From the IMG/VR virus record IMGVR_UViG_3300028394_000162, positions 1-38,315 of that record: a stretch of 38,315 bases of DNA; one strand, given 5' to 3'. Below are positions 8,066-15,008 of this stretch, piece by piece. Below the pieces are notes generated by a model that saw only the letters and a program-made list of their open reading frames with translations, was not told where the DNA came from and made no database searches. The stretch comes from a virus. The translations under genes and the position numbers were made by a program. Position 1 is the first letter of the stretch. Each line of letters begins with the position of its first letter.

Positions 8066-8595
8066 GATCAAATTACGCTGAATCTTTACAAGCCGTTCTT
8101 GTCCATGAGGGCGGTTTTGTTAACAATCCCAAAGACCCTGGCGGCATGACTAACCTTGGTTGCACTAAAGCAACATGGGAAGAGTATTGTGGCAAGCCTG
8201 TAGATGAAAAAACCATGCGAGCCTTGACTCCCGTGGATGTTATGCCGCTATACAAGACTAAATACTGGGATAAGGTTTGTGCTGATGACCTGCCTATGGG
8301 TGTTGATTACGTTGTATTTGATGCTGCCATCAATAGTGGCCCAGGAAGGGCTGCAAAGTGGCTTCAAACGTGCGTTGGCGTCAATCCTGATGGCGGCATA
8401 GGGCCAAAGACTTTAGCTGCTGTACGGGCTAAAGATCCAAAACAATTGATAGACGATTACTGTGCATACCGTTTGGCTTATCTTAAGATGCTTCAAACTT
8501 GGGATACGTTTGGAAAAGGTTGGGAGCGCAGGGTTAAAGAAGTAAACGCAAAAGGTCTTACTTTGTCACAAAAGATTCTTACTGCCGCAGTCTAA
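8062..8595 (+). CDS. Endolysin, glycoside hydrolase family 108 muramidase, 177 aa
   Basis: The N-terminus has the GH108 signature HEGGFVNNPKDPGGMTNLG, with Glu16 of the EGG motif the expected catalytic acid. The C-terminal half (about 95-177, with VNPDGGIGPKTLAAV and RLAYLKMLQTWDTFGKGW) fits the PG_binding_3 domain usually fused to it. Length is normal for the family. There is no obvious signal peptide, so export should depend on the holin encoded just upstream through an ATGA overlap. Confidence 0.93.
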   Translation: MRSNYAESLQAVLVHEGGFVNNPKDPGGMTNLGCTKATWEEYCGKPVDEKTMRALTPVDVMPLYKTKYWDKVCADDLPMGVDYVVFDAAINSGPGRAAKWLQTCVGVNPDGGIGPKTLAAVRAKDPKQLIDDYCAYRLAYLKMLQTWDTFGKGWERRVKEVNAKGLTLSQKILTAAV

Positions 8596-8602
8596 TGCGC
8601 TC

Positions 8603-9019
8603 ATGCTCAAACGTGTAGATATTCGCAAAGAGTCCGTTCAGATAAAACTGTCGGAACTTCAGAATATTTGCCTACCTTTTGATAAGTTGTATGACACTAA
8701 TTTTGGATGCTGGTGGATTGCTTCTGAAGATGGCATGGATATTGGTTTTGCGGGGCTTGTTCGCAGCGTGTCTTGGTCTGATTGTGGTTATTTGTGTCGG
8801 GCAGGTGTTGTTCCTTCTGCTCGTGGACACGGCATACAGAAAAAGTTTATTTACGTCCGAATCCGACAGGCAAAAGCTCTTGGGTGGAAGTGGCTTGTAA
8901 CTGATACTCGTCTTAACCCTGCTTCGGCAAACAGTCTGATTTCATGTGGGTTCAAAATGTTTGAGCCTTCTAACCCTTGGGGGTGTAAAGAAACCCTATA
9001 TTGGCGAAAGAAGTTGTAA
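8603..9019 (+). CDS. GNAT-family N-acetyltransferase, 138 aa
   Basis: Starts at ATG 8603; an earlier ATG at 8595 is out of frame and closes quickly. The acetyl-CoA motif is VVPSARGHGIQKKF (residues 69-82, R-x-x-G-x-G/A type loop at RGHGIQ), followed by a beta-alpha unit and the usual LNPASANSLISCGFKMF end of GNAT folds. The substrate is unknown. It sits between endolysin and a metallophosphoesterase with a TAATG overlap, so the two non-lysis enzymes appear to be co-expressed with the late/lysis genes. Modification of host proteins, cell wall or small molecules are all possible. Confidence 0.82.
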   Translation: MLKRVDIRKESVQIKLSELQNICLPFDKLYDTNFGCWWIASEDGMDIGFAGLVRSVSWSDCGYLCRAGVVPSARGHGIQKKFIYVRIRQAKALGWKWLVTDTRLNPASANSLISCGFKMFEPSNPWGCKETLYWRKKL

Positions 9020-9987
9020 TGGGTAATACCGATAAAGAAATTATGACTGCCATTCAAAACAGCAGTTCAATGTCAGAAGCCAGCAGAATACTTGGCATTA
9101 CCCAATCGGGGCTTAACAAGCGGCGTAGACGTATTGAGAACAAGCTCAAGATAGCTATCGTAGCACCACAGAATACAGATCAATACAAGCATCTTCAAGT
9201 TGCCGCTACTCACCCGCAGCAAAAGAATCTTGGCATCTTAAATGGTACTGTAGTTGTGTTTAGCGATGCTCATTTTTGGCCTGGGGTGTACACAACAGCG
9301 TTTCATGGCCTTTTGTGGGCGATTAAAGAACTTAAACCTCACGCTGTGATAGCTAACGGGGATATTTTTGATGGGGCGGGTATCAGTCGCCACCCCCGCA
9401 TTGGCTGGGCAAAGTCTCCTTCCGTGATGGAAGAACTGAAAGCCTGCACTATTTCAATGGGATACATTGAGGAGGCCGCTAAAGAAGCCCGTCACAACGT
9501 CAAATTGATGTGGCCCTTGGGTAACCATGACGCAAGGTTCGAAACGTTTTTGGCAGCTAACGCGCCACAATATGAACACGTTAAAGGCTTTACCCTTAAA
9601 GACCACTTTCCCGATTGGGAGCCTTGCTGGGCAATATGGATAAACAATGAGACAGTTGTTAAGCACCGCTTTAAAGGTGGCGTTCATGCAACGCACAACA
9701 ACGCACTTTCTAGCGGCAAGAATATTGTAACTGGTCACCTGCACAGCCTGAAGGTAACGCCATATAGCGATTACAACGGGGTGCGCTATGGCATTGATAC
9801 GGGTACGCTTGCAGAGCCTTATGGTCCACAGTTTGAGGATTACACCGAACAAGGACCGCTTAACTGGCGCAGTGGCTTTGCAGTGCTGACGTTTGTGGAC
9901 GGAAAATTAATCTTGCCTGAGTTGGTAACAACACACAGCCAAGGATCTATTGAGTTCCGAGGCCGTGTGATTAAAGTTACACAGTAG
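9019..9987 (+). CDS. HTH - calcineurin-like metallophosphoesterase fusion, 322 aa
   Basis: ATG 9019 is preferred because it overlaps the upstream stop (TAATG) and follows AAAGAAG; a TTG six codons earlier is less likely. Residues 5-42 form a helix-turn-helix-like segment (MSEASRILGITQSGLNKRRRRI). The metal-binding motifs of calcineurin-like phosphatases follow in order: SDAH (82-85), NGDIFD (113-118), GNHD (168-171) and TGHLH (238-242). All expected metal ligands are present, so it is probably active on a nucleotide, nucleic acid or phosphoprotein. The 3' end overlaps a convergent minus-strand gene by 11 bases. Confidence 0.88.
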   Translation: MGNTDKEIMTAIQNSSSMSEASRILGITQSGLNKRRRRIENKLKIAIVAPQNTDQYKHLQVAATHPQQKNLGILNGTVVVFSDAHFWPGVYTTAFHGLLWAIKELKPHAVIANGDIFDGAGISRHPRIGWAKSPSVMEELKACTISMGYIEEAAKEARHNVKLMWPLGNHDARFETFLAANAPQYEHVKGFTLKDHFPDWEPCWAIWINNETVVKHRFKGGVHATHNNALSSGKNIVTGHLHSLKVTPYSDYNGVRYGIDTGTLAEPYGPQFEDYTEQGPLNWRSGFAVLTFVDGKLILPELVTTHSQGSIEFRGRVIKVTQ

Positions 9988-10177
9988 CTTCTTCTTCGTC
10001 TTCTTCTTCTTCGGGTTCCAAGTCTTCAAAAGCGGTGCCTTCCCAAGCGCCAACCCAGCCTTCGCCTTCTTGGAACTCAACAAACTCTTTCAAAACTTCA
10101 ATAACGTCAAAGTCATGTGTTTCAATAGTCAGTTTGCCATCGCCTAACCAGCCCAATTCGATTTCAAGTTTGTACAT
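9977..10177 (-). CDS. Small acidic protein, 66 aa, unknown function
   Basis: Last gene of the leftward operon, converging on the phosphoesterase with an 11-bp overlap. The first 50 residues look like a compact beta-alpha domain (YKLEIELGWLGDGKLTIE, FDVIEVLKEFVEF). The last 15 residues are almost all Glu/Asp, a DNA-mimic-like tail. No family recognised. A gap of 90 bases separates it from the next upstream gene, with a weak promoter candidate at 10217-10245. Confidence 0.6.
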   Translation of the reverse strand: MYKLEIELGWLGDGKLTIETHDFDVIEVLKEFVEFQEGEGWVGAWEGTAFEDLEPEEEEDEEEATV

Positions 10178-10216
10178 AACAGCCCCAATTAAATACAGCG
10201 AATTTGCTGCTCTTTA

Positions 10217-10245
10217 ATCGTAATGGTCTGAAATGACAAATACAA
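10217..10245 (-). promoter_or_regulatory. Weak sigma70-like promoter for the acidic small gene
   Basis: On the minus strand TTGTAT (10245-10240) and TACGAT (10222-10217) are separated by 17 bases in the only sizeable gap of the leftward operon, about 40 bases upstream of the start at 10177. The hexamer matches are moderate, so this is tentative. No other gene was found in 10178-10267. Confidence 0.3.
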
Positions 10246-10267
10246 GACTTATGGCTTTGACGCGCCC

Positions 10268-10357
10268 CTACGCATAAGCGTGTAACCACAACGCTATTAG
10301 CGCAAGCATTATGACGCCTGCAATGCCGGTAAACAACCACCAAAGAAAATCCATCAT
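10268..10357 (-). CDS. Single-pass membrane microprotein, 29 aa
   Basis: A frame of 29 codons starts in the ATGA overlap with the upstream HTH gene. The product (MMDFLWWLFTG then a run of Ile/Ala/Leu, ending LHAYA) is one hydrophobic helix over nearly its whole length. Tight coupling to its neighbour supports real translation. Function unknown; such peptides are often toxins, regulators of host membrane enzymes or small lysis factors. Confidence 0.5.
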   Translation of the reverse strand: MMDFLWWLFTGIAGVIMLALIALWLHAYA

Positions 10358-10584
10358 TTGTTAGGCCTCGGTGTGTTATCTGGTACTTCCATGCAAACAT
10401 ACACGGCTGCGTATTGCCCCCGCTTTGGTGCATTCCACCTGTCAATGTATACGCCGTACACATCCGGCAATGCCCTGCGTATTGCAGCAGGGTCTGCGTC
10501 CAGCCTTGCGGCGATCTCGTTGGCGGTCATGCCATCTTCCGAATTAAGCAGCAGTTCACGTATTTGGTTGTGTCGGGACTGCAT
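10354..10584 (-). CDS. Winged-helix / HTH small DNA-binding protein, 76 aa
   Basis: ATG 10584 is preferred (AAGGGTGACG in front); a GTG two codons upstream is the alternative. Residues 5-40 (IRELLLNSEDGMTANEIAARL then DPAAIRRAL) are a clear helix-turn-helix of the winged type, followed by a beta wing (VYIDRWNAPKRGQYAAVYV). Family resembles small phage regulators of proteobacteria. It starts inside the previous gene (about 29-bp overlap) and is coupled to the microprotein downstream. Likely a transcriptional or replication regulator; target unknown. Confidence 0.75.
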   Translation of the reverse strand: MQSRHNQIRELLLNSEDGMTANEIAARLDADPAAIRRALPDVYGVYIDRWNAPKRGQYAAVYVCMEVPDNTPRPNK

Positions 10585-10738
10585 CGTCACCCTTGTTAAG
10601 TTCTTCCCACTCTTCGTCGGTAATCAATGGGATCGGGCTTGGCTCTTTGGCTCGCTCCATAGCGTAGCGCACAGCCATCATGCGGACACGCGCCTCCATC
10701 TCAATCCTGTTGAACTCATCATCTTCGTAATCATTCAT
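10556..10738 (-). CDS. Small acidic helical protein, 60 aa, unknown function
   Basis: ATG 10738 is chosen because it sits in an ATGA overlap with the upstream gene and follows GGAGAGAAC; an in-frame start ten codons earlier lies within that gene. The product is one charged helix (EMEARVRMMAVRYAMERAKE) with an acidic C-terminal segment (TDEEWEELNKG). No family recognised. Confidence 0.6.
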   Translation of the reverse strand: MNDYEDDEFNRIEMEARVRMMAVRYAMERAKEPSPIPLITDEEWEELNKGDDAVPTQPNT

Positions 10739-11043
10739 GCTTGTTCTCTCCTGTAATTTTTGCCGCACTTAACACAGCGCCATTGCGGTTTGTTTTTTGT
10801 GTCGTCTATCCATTCGTGAGTGCAGTTGCTTGCCACCGGCTCCTGCTCTGGCTGTGCTGCGGGTGGGGTGGTGTAAAGAGGAATTGGAAAGCACTTGTGG
10901 TCATTGTTGTCGCTGACATTGCCATCCGCATCCATCCACGCCACAGGCTCCTGCTCTGGCTGTGCCAAGCCATCACAGTATTTTTCAAGCGCCCGTGTGT
11001 ATGCCGTCAGGCTTGTGTAGTCTGATTCAATCGGTCGTTTCAT
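10735..11043 (-). CDS. Small protein with internal repeat and C-terminal zinc-ribbon-like motif, 102 aa
   Basis: The nine-residue unit AQPEQEPVA occurs twice (residues 27-35 and 63-71), the first followed by WMDADG and the second preceded by IPLYTTPPA; EPVAWM-type modules with an ending PLYTxPP are common in proteobacterial phage early proteins. The C-terminus has C74, H76, C90 and C93 (CTHEW ... CVKCGK), a plausible zinc ribbon. ATGA couplings join it to genes on both sides. Function unknown; nucleic-acid binding is a reasonable guess. Confidence 0.65.
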   Translation of the reverse strand: MKRPIESDYTSLTAYTRALEKYCDGLAQPEQEPVAWMDADGNVSDNNDHKCFPIPLYTTPPAAQPEQEPVASNCTHEWIDDTKNKPQWRCVKCGKNYRREQA

Positions 11044-11285
11044 GCTTGTCCCTTTGCTTTGAGGGCGTTTGAATTGCTTGCCAGCGAATAAGAGTCGTGC
11101 AGTTGGCGCAACGCCCCCAAGAACTTTTCACGCTCGGCTTGTACAGCTTCCCGTACAGCTACACATAACGGTCTGGTGCAAAACGGGCTGCATGAATGCA
11201 CGTCATAGTCCAGCCCCAACTCACGCGCATTCTCTGCCTTGATGTCAAGGGCAATCTGACGCTTGCGCCAGCCTGAATCAGTCAT
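11040..11285 (-). CDS. Small phage protein, 81 aa, unknown function
   Basis: Coupled by ATGA overlaps upstream and downstream. It has a basic helical N-terminus (GWRKRQIALDIKAENARELGL), a short Cys-rich segment with CSPFCTRPLC at residues 32-41 that could bind a metal, and a helical coiled-coil-like C-terminus. No family recognised. Confidence 0.6.
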   Translation of the reverse strand: MTDSGWRKRQIALDIKAENARELGLDYDVHSCSPFCTRPLCVAVREAVQAEREKFLGALRQLHDSYSLASNSNALKAKGQA

Positions 11286-11434
11286 ACCGTACCTCTCAGT
11301 TCCCAGCCAAGTAAAAAATATTTCCAGCGTGTCTGAAGTGAAGGGACTGCATAACGTCCATTTTTTGCTTTGGTGAAATCGTAGTTACCACTAGCAATCA
11401 TGATTGCCTCAAATGTTTTTTGGGCTTGTGTCAT
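11282..11434 (-). CDS. Small phage protein, 50 aa, unknown function
   Basis: The start at 11434 (MTQAQKTFEAIMIASGNYDF) follows AGGGGAAAAT, a good ribosome site, and overlaps the previous stop in ATGA; the longer open frame runs into the upstream gene. The segment FTKAKNGRYAVPSLQTRWKYFLLGWELR resembles small phage proteins of unknown role that share the ending RWxYFLLGWE. Confidence 0.6.
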   Translation of the reverse strand: MTQAQKTFEAIMIASGNYDFTKAKNGRYAVPSLQTRWKYFLLGWELRGTV

Positions 11435-11562
11435 ATTTTCCCCTTTGGTACAGCTAACAACCATTTGTCACCGAGATGGCGAAGGCTGCGCGCCCACTGG
11501 CGCTGATAGGCGCGCTGGCCGGGGAACAGGGCGCGCGCTTGGGTTAGTCGGACTGTGTTCAT
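11431..11562 (-). CDS. Small basic protein, 43 aa, unknown function
   Basis: A 44-codon frame between two ATGA overlaps. The product is strongly basic (12 Arg/Lys, with RLTQARALFPGQRAYQRQWAR) and has no membrane segment; nucleic-acid binding is possible. The perfect coupling with both neighbours is the main support. Confidence 0.5.
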   Translation of the reverse strand: MNTVRLTQARALFPGQRAYQRQWARSLRHLGDKWLLAVPKGKI

Positions 11563-11744
11563 TTGGTTGCTTCTCTCAAAAGTTCCACGCGCTCTCTAGC
11601 CACACGCAGAGTGTTGTAACGCTGGTGCAAACGCTCCAGCACGGTGACGCGCTTGTGGGATGCGCGCTCTTGGTTTAATAAATCCAAAACCTCGTCCTCA
11701 GTTTTTACGCTCAGGTCACTGTTTAGTTTTCGCCATGTGATCAT
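11559..11744 (-). CDS. Small helical protein, 61 aa, unknown function
   Basis: Starts MITWRKLNSDLSV and continues as one long charged helix (EDEVLDLLNQERASHKRVTVLERL). Its first 29 bases overlap the end of the upstream 55-residue gene, and its stop overlaps the next start by ATGA. No family recognised. Confidence 0.55.
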   Translation of the reverse strand: MITWRKLNSDLSVKTEDEVLDLLNQERASHKRVTVLERLHQRYNTLRVARERVELLREATK

Positions 11745-11883
11745 AAATTTTTCTTTCTAAATCCACTACTTCGCCATCGGTGCGCATATAACTGCGGATG
11801 GCCGAGTTCATCTGCCTCTCTTTGTGCTTGGCCTCAGACCTTGCGGCCTTCAGCTTGGCTTTCCATAAATCAATGCGTTTCAT
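11716..11883 (-). CDS. Small basic helical protein, 55 aa, unknown function
   Basis: A frame of 55 codons starts in the ATGA overlap with the helicase stop (MKRIDLWKAKLKAARSEAKH) and stays open to 11716. The product is one Lys/Arg/Glu-rich helix. It overlaps the next gene by 29 bases. Tight coupling to the helicase suggests an accessory factor, but no function can be assigned. Confidence 0.5.
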   Translation of the reverse strand: MKRIDLWKAKLKAARSEAKHKERQMNSAIRSYMRTDGEVVDLERKIYDHMAKTKQ

Positions 11884-13196
11884 TTAAGCGCCTCCAGTGC
11901 AATTTCAGATACGGCCTGCTTAGTGTGCAGCGCCGCCCATATTTTCTCGTCCACAGTTTTCTCAGTCATTAGTACATAGACCCACACGTCATGCCGCTGG
12001 CCGCTACGGTGCAGCCTGCCCACGGTTTGCTCGAACAACTCAAGACTCCACGGCAAGGACAAAAATACCATGTGCTGCCCGCCGTGTTGTAAGTTAAGCC
12101 CGTGACCTGCGGATTTAGGATGCACGGCAAGGATTCGTACCTGACCTGCATTCCATCGAGTGATCGCGTCAGCATCATCAAGCGTTGTGATGGTGAATCG
12201 TCGCTGAAGTTCGGCGAGTTCTTCTTTGTACGTGTAAACAATGATGGTGTTTGCATTCTGATTCTCCTCAAGCAATTCAGTCAATCGGTCAAACTTATGG
12301 CTGCTAAACCATATGGGGGTCTGTGTTACAGTGAACTTACCGGGTGTTTCGGAGGCCACTGATTTGGTGTCGTAAACAAAGCCCGACGCCAGTTGCTGCA
12401 ACTTGCCAGTGACGACGCCCGCGTTGACCGCCGTGATGGTGTCCAGCACAAACTCTTTTTTGAGCTTGTTGTACGGCGTCAAGTCCATCTTGCACATCAT
12501 TTCAACGTGATGGCAGGGCGGCAATTTGTCCTTATAGTCGCCCGGCTCCAGCACAAATGTCGCTGGTTTGATTTTCTGCATGACCTTATCAAGCGCGCCG
12601 GGGCGCGGCGCCCACTCACCAAACTCAGGGTTCATCAGCACAAAATACTGCTGCATGAACGCGCCCTTGGCCCGGCCCAGCAGCGATTGGTCTACGATCT
12701 TGCACTGGCCAAACACATCCTCAAGTCCGTTGCTGGTAAATGAACCGGTTAAACCCCACCGCACACGCATCGGGTCCATGACTTTCAGCAGCGCTTTGAA
12801 GCGTGCGCCGCTGGGGTTCTTGAGGCGGGTCAACTCGTCGAACACAATGCCGTCAAAGTTCAGCGACTGCTCGGCCAGCCATTGAATGTTGTCGTAGTTG
12901 GTGACAACCACTTGAGCCTTGGATTTAAGCGCCGCAGTGCGTTCTTTGGGCGTGCCCACAGCCACGGCCAGCGACATGAACGGCGCCCACTTGGGCTGCT
13001 CGACTGGCCACACGTCGGTGCAGACGCGCTTAGGCGCTAAGACAAGAAAGCGCTTAACGTGTTCGTCGCGCAGCATCTCCCACATGCCGGTCAGTGTGAT
13101 GGCGGTTTTGCCCGCGCCCACAGGCGCAAGGACCATCGCACGGTCATGCTCGTAAATGAAGTCGGCGGCCAACTCCTGATAGGGCCTAAGTTGCAC
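11880..13196 (-). CDS. Superfamily 2 (SNF2-like) DNA helicase / translocase, 438 aa
   Basis: Motifs in order: PVGAGKT Walker A (25-31), LVLAPKRV motif Ia (51-58), VTNYDN, FDELTRLKN motif II (119-127), GLTGSF motif III (148-153), and QTVGRLHRSGQ motif VI (about 390-400). The DEL[T] variant and the RxHRxGQ ending are typical of phage SNF2-like helicases. An ATP-driven nucleic-acid translocase acting in early replication or recombination is expected. It begins inside the DUF3310 gene (11-bp overlap) and is followed by a chain of coupled small genes. Confidence 0.92.
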   Translation of the reverse strand: MQLRPYQELAADFIYEHDRAMVLAPVGAGKTAITLTGMWEMLRDEHVKRFLVLAPKRVCTDVWPVEQPKWAPFMSLAVAVGTPKERTAALKSKAQVVVTNYDNIQWLAEQSLNFDGIVFDELTRLKNPSGARFKALLKVMDPMRVRWGLTGSFTSNGLEDVFGQCKIVDQSLLGRAKGAFMQQYFVLMNPEFGEWAPRPGALDKVMQKIKPATFVLEPGDYKDKLPPCHHVEMMCKMDLTPYNKLKKEFVLDTITAVNAGVVTGKLQQLASGFVYDTKSVASETPGKFTVTQTPIWFSSHKFDRLTELLEENQNANTIIVYTYKEELAELQRRFTITTLDDADAITRWNAGQVRILAVHPKSAGHGLNLQHGGQHMVFLSLPWSLELFEQTVGRLHRSGQRHDVWVYVLMTEKTVDEKIWAALHTKQAVSEIALEALK

Positions 13197-13401
13197 GGCG
13201 GTTTTCCAAGTCGATCAGCAACTCAATGTAGTGCTTGGCCTTCTCAAGGTCAGCAATGCCGTTCTTGTTGCGCCAGCGGCTGACGTACTTGACGACGTTG
13301 CCCTCCAAATAGCCCATCGCGTTGGCATGGATGTACTGAACCGGCTGGATCGGCATATCCTTGTAATGGCTGCCGTCAACTTGTTTGTCTAACGAATTCA
13401 T
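13186..13401 (-). CDS. DUF3310 family protein, 71 aa
   Basis: The start at 13401 (MNSLDKQVDGSHYKD) is backed by GGAG 7 bases upstream; a longer open frame extends through the nuclease gene and is not real. The motif set HYKDMPIQPVQYI, GNVVKYVSRWRNKNG and DLEKAKHYIELLIDLE matches DUF3310 (PF11753), a small helical family common near phage nucleotide-metabolism and replication genes. Overlaps VRR-NUC upstream by 26 bases and the helicase downstream by 11. Confidence 0.85.
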   Translation of the reverse strand: MNSLDKQVDGSHYKDMPIQPVQYIHANAMGYLEGNVVKYVSRWRNKNGIADLEKAKHYIELLIDLENRRAT

Positions 13402-13651
13402 CAATCTGCTCCTTAGTCCATAAACATGCGTAACTCTGACGTAGCGTTGCCATATCAGCGGCAAACATTTTCTGCAAGGGTGACAGCCTGCCGCCTTTGG
13501 TCTTGAGTTCCACAAACCACGTCTGCCCATCGGGCAAACAAGCGATCTGGTCGGCCACGCCTTTGCGCCCTGGTGACGTGAACTTCCACGTCTTGCCCCC
13601 TGCACGCTCGACGGCCCAAACAAAGTGCCGTTCAACTTCTGATTCTTTCAT
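13376..13651 (-). CDS. VRR-NUC domain nuclease, 91 aa
   Basis: First gene of the leftward operon. The stand-alone VRR-NUC fold is recognised by ESEVERHFVWAVE, SPGRKGVADQI (26-36, with the metal-binding Asp34), WFVELKTKGG (E48-x-K50) and SPLQ (57-60). It is a predicted metal-dependent PD-(D/E)XK nuclease, probably a Holliday-junction or flap nuclease for recombination or packaging. It reads from the divergent control region at 13652-13738. Confidence 0.9.
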   Translation of the reverse strand: MKESEVERHFVWAVERAGGKTWKFTSPGRKGVADQIACLPDGQTWFVELKTKGGRLSPLQKMFAADMATLRQSYACLWTKEQIDEFVRQTS

Positions 13652-13738
13652 GGCCTAAAATATATCATGTAAAAAAGTTTTGCACAACAATTATTTTTAG
13701 TGTACACTGGCATCTCCATCAACTAAACTGGAGTACCC
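13652..13738 (+). promoter_or_regulatory. Divergent early control region with two palindromes
   Basis: Rightward sigma70-like promoter: TTGCAC (13680-13685), 17-bp spacer, TACACT (13703-13708). A perfect 10-bp palindrome AGTGTACACT (13699-13708) covers the -10 box, and a 12-bp near-palindrome GTTTTGCACAAC (13677-13688; 10 of 12 symmetric) covers the -35 box. Leftward, TTGTGC and TATATT with a 17-base spacer precede the VRR-NUC gene. The sites sit where one regulator could control both operons; the small HTH protein at 10354 is a candidate. Confidence 0.55.
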
Positions 13739-13900
13739 ATGAAAATTGAATTTACCCGCGCCGAAGTTGAGCGCATTCTTTTGCATTTTGCTAACTCCTT
13801 TGCGCCAGACGCAAAGTTTGACAAAGTTGAACCGACCGGCTACCGCATGATGCCCGACGGCTTTGTTGTCAGCACGAAAGAAGATGATGCAGCACAGTAA
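13739..13900 (+). CDS. Small early protein, 53 aa, unknown function
   Basis: First gene of the rightward replication operon, with GGAG 4 bases before ATG 13739. The sequence begins MKIEFTRAEVERILLHFANS and contains a GYRMMPDGFVVS beta turn; no known domain was recognised. It overlaps the start of the Cas4-like nuclease gene. Confidence 0.65.
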   Translation: MKIEFTRAEVERILLHFANSFAPDAKFDKVEPTGYRMMPDGFVVSTKEDDAAQ

Positions 13901-14999
13901 TATCGTCGGCGGCTCGACCGCCAAGCGCGTCATCAACTGCCCCGGCTCCGTAGTGCTGGTGCAAAAGATGCCGCCTAAGCCATCCAGCGAACACGCAGAC
14001 CGTGGCACGCTGTTGCACAACGCCATCAGCGCCATCTTGGAAGATATGAACGTCGATGTGATCGGCATGAAGTACGAAGACCAAGTGTTGACGCAAGACT
14101 TGTACGACGAGAAGATCATGACGGCGCTGGCGCTGCTTGACGAAGTAGACCCAAACAAGGAGATGATGTATGAAGTTGAAACCCGTGTTGGCTTCGGTGA
14201 TCTCTTGCCTGGGGTATTTGGCAGCACTGACTTGGTTGGCCGTATTGGTACTCGTGCCATTGTTCTTGATTGGAAGTTTGGTGACGGCGTTGTCGTCGAT
14301 GCTGAAGAAAATGATCAGTTGATGTTCTACGCGGCTGCGGCCATGCGTACCGAATCAGCAGCTTGGGCGTTTGATGGCGCAACCGAGATCGAGTGCGTTA
14401 TCGTGCAGCCTCCCATGATGAAGCGTTGGGTCACCACAAGAGAGCGCATTTCGCAGTTTGAGCGCGATCTGGTTAAGGCCGTGAAGGCTGCGCAGTTGCC
14501 CGATGCCAAGCTGGCTGTGGGCGATCACTGTCGCTGGTGCGCAGCCAAGCCGGTGTGCCCCAAGATGACCGGCGCTGTGGACCGCGCGCTGCAAGTGCAA
14601 CTGAAAGAAATAGACGTTGACACGCTAAGCAAATACCTGAAGAATGCAGACCTCTTAGAGGACTGGATCAAAGACCTGCGCGGTCTGGCCATGCAGTTGC
14701 TTGAGAAGTCTTTGCCCGTGCCAGGCTACAAGTTGGTTGCTAAGCGCGGTACAAGACAGTGGATTGATGAAGACGAAGCCGTGGCTATCCTAGGCGTCGC
14801 AGGCATTGACCCATACAAAGAACGTGAAGTGATTTCGCCTGCGCAAGCAGAGAAGTTACTCAAAAAGAGCAAGTTGACTTTGCCACCGGAATTAACGGTG
14901 TCATTGTCTTCAGGCACAACACTGGCAGATGAGGCTGACCCCCGTCCAGCAGTGTTGCAGTTGAGTGGCCTTACGGCTGCTCTTTCTAAAATCCAATGA
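13884..14999 (+). CDS. Cas4/RecB-like exonuclease (DUF2800-type), 371 aa
   Basis: Two adjacent ATGs (13884, 13887) follow GAAAGAAG; the first is given. The PD-(D/E)XK core is visible: His45 in RGTLLHNA, Asp116 in VFGSTDLVGR, Asp129-x-Lys131 in LDWKFGDG, and the Q-x3-Y motif around Gln145. Cys19 together with Cys215, Cys218 and Cys225 (CRWCAAKPVC) form the expected Fe-S ligand set. DUF2800/Cas4-like phage nucleases act as 5' exonucleases in recombination and replication. It leads the replication genes and is followed at short distance by the SSB-like gene. Confidence 0.88.
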   Translation: MMQHSNIVGGSTAKRVINCPGSVVLVQKMPPKPSSEHADRGTLLHNAISAILEDMNVDVIGMKYEDQVLTQDLYDEKIMTALALLDEVDPNKEMMYEVETRVGFGDLLPGVFGSTDLVGRIGTRAIVLDWKFGDGVVVDAEENDQLMFYAAAAMRTESAAWAFDGATEIECVIVQPPMMKRWVTTRERISQFERDLVKAVKAAQLPDAKLAVGDHCRWCAAKPVCPKMTGAVDRALQVQLKEIDVDTLSKYLKNADLLEDWIKDLRGLAMQLLEKSLPVPGYKLVAKRGTRQWIDEDEAVAILGVAGIDPYKEREVISPAQAEKLLKKSKLTLPPELTVSLSSGTTLADEADPRPAVLQLSGLTAALSKIQ

Positions 15000-15008
15000 A
15001 AGTTTAAA

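Noticed and set aside
10164-10463. 99-residue minus-strand frame
   Set aside because: Conflicts with the HTH gene and the microprotein in other frames, and lacks any recognisable motif; Cys/His-rich composition is typical of a shadow frame.
13186-13635. 149-residue frame including the DUF3310 gene
   Set aside because: The N-terminal half is a shadow of VRR-NUC; only the part from 13401 has a ribosome site and a family match.
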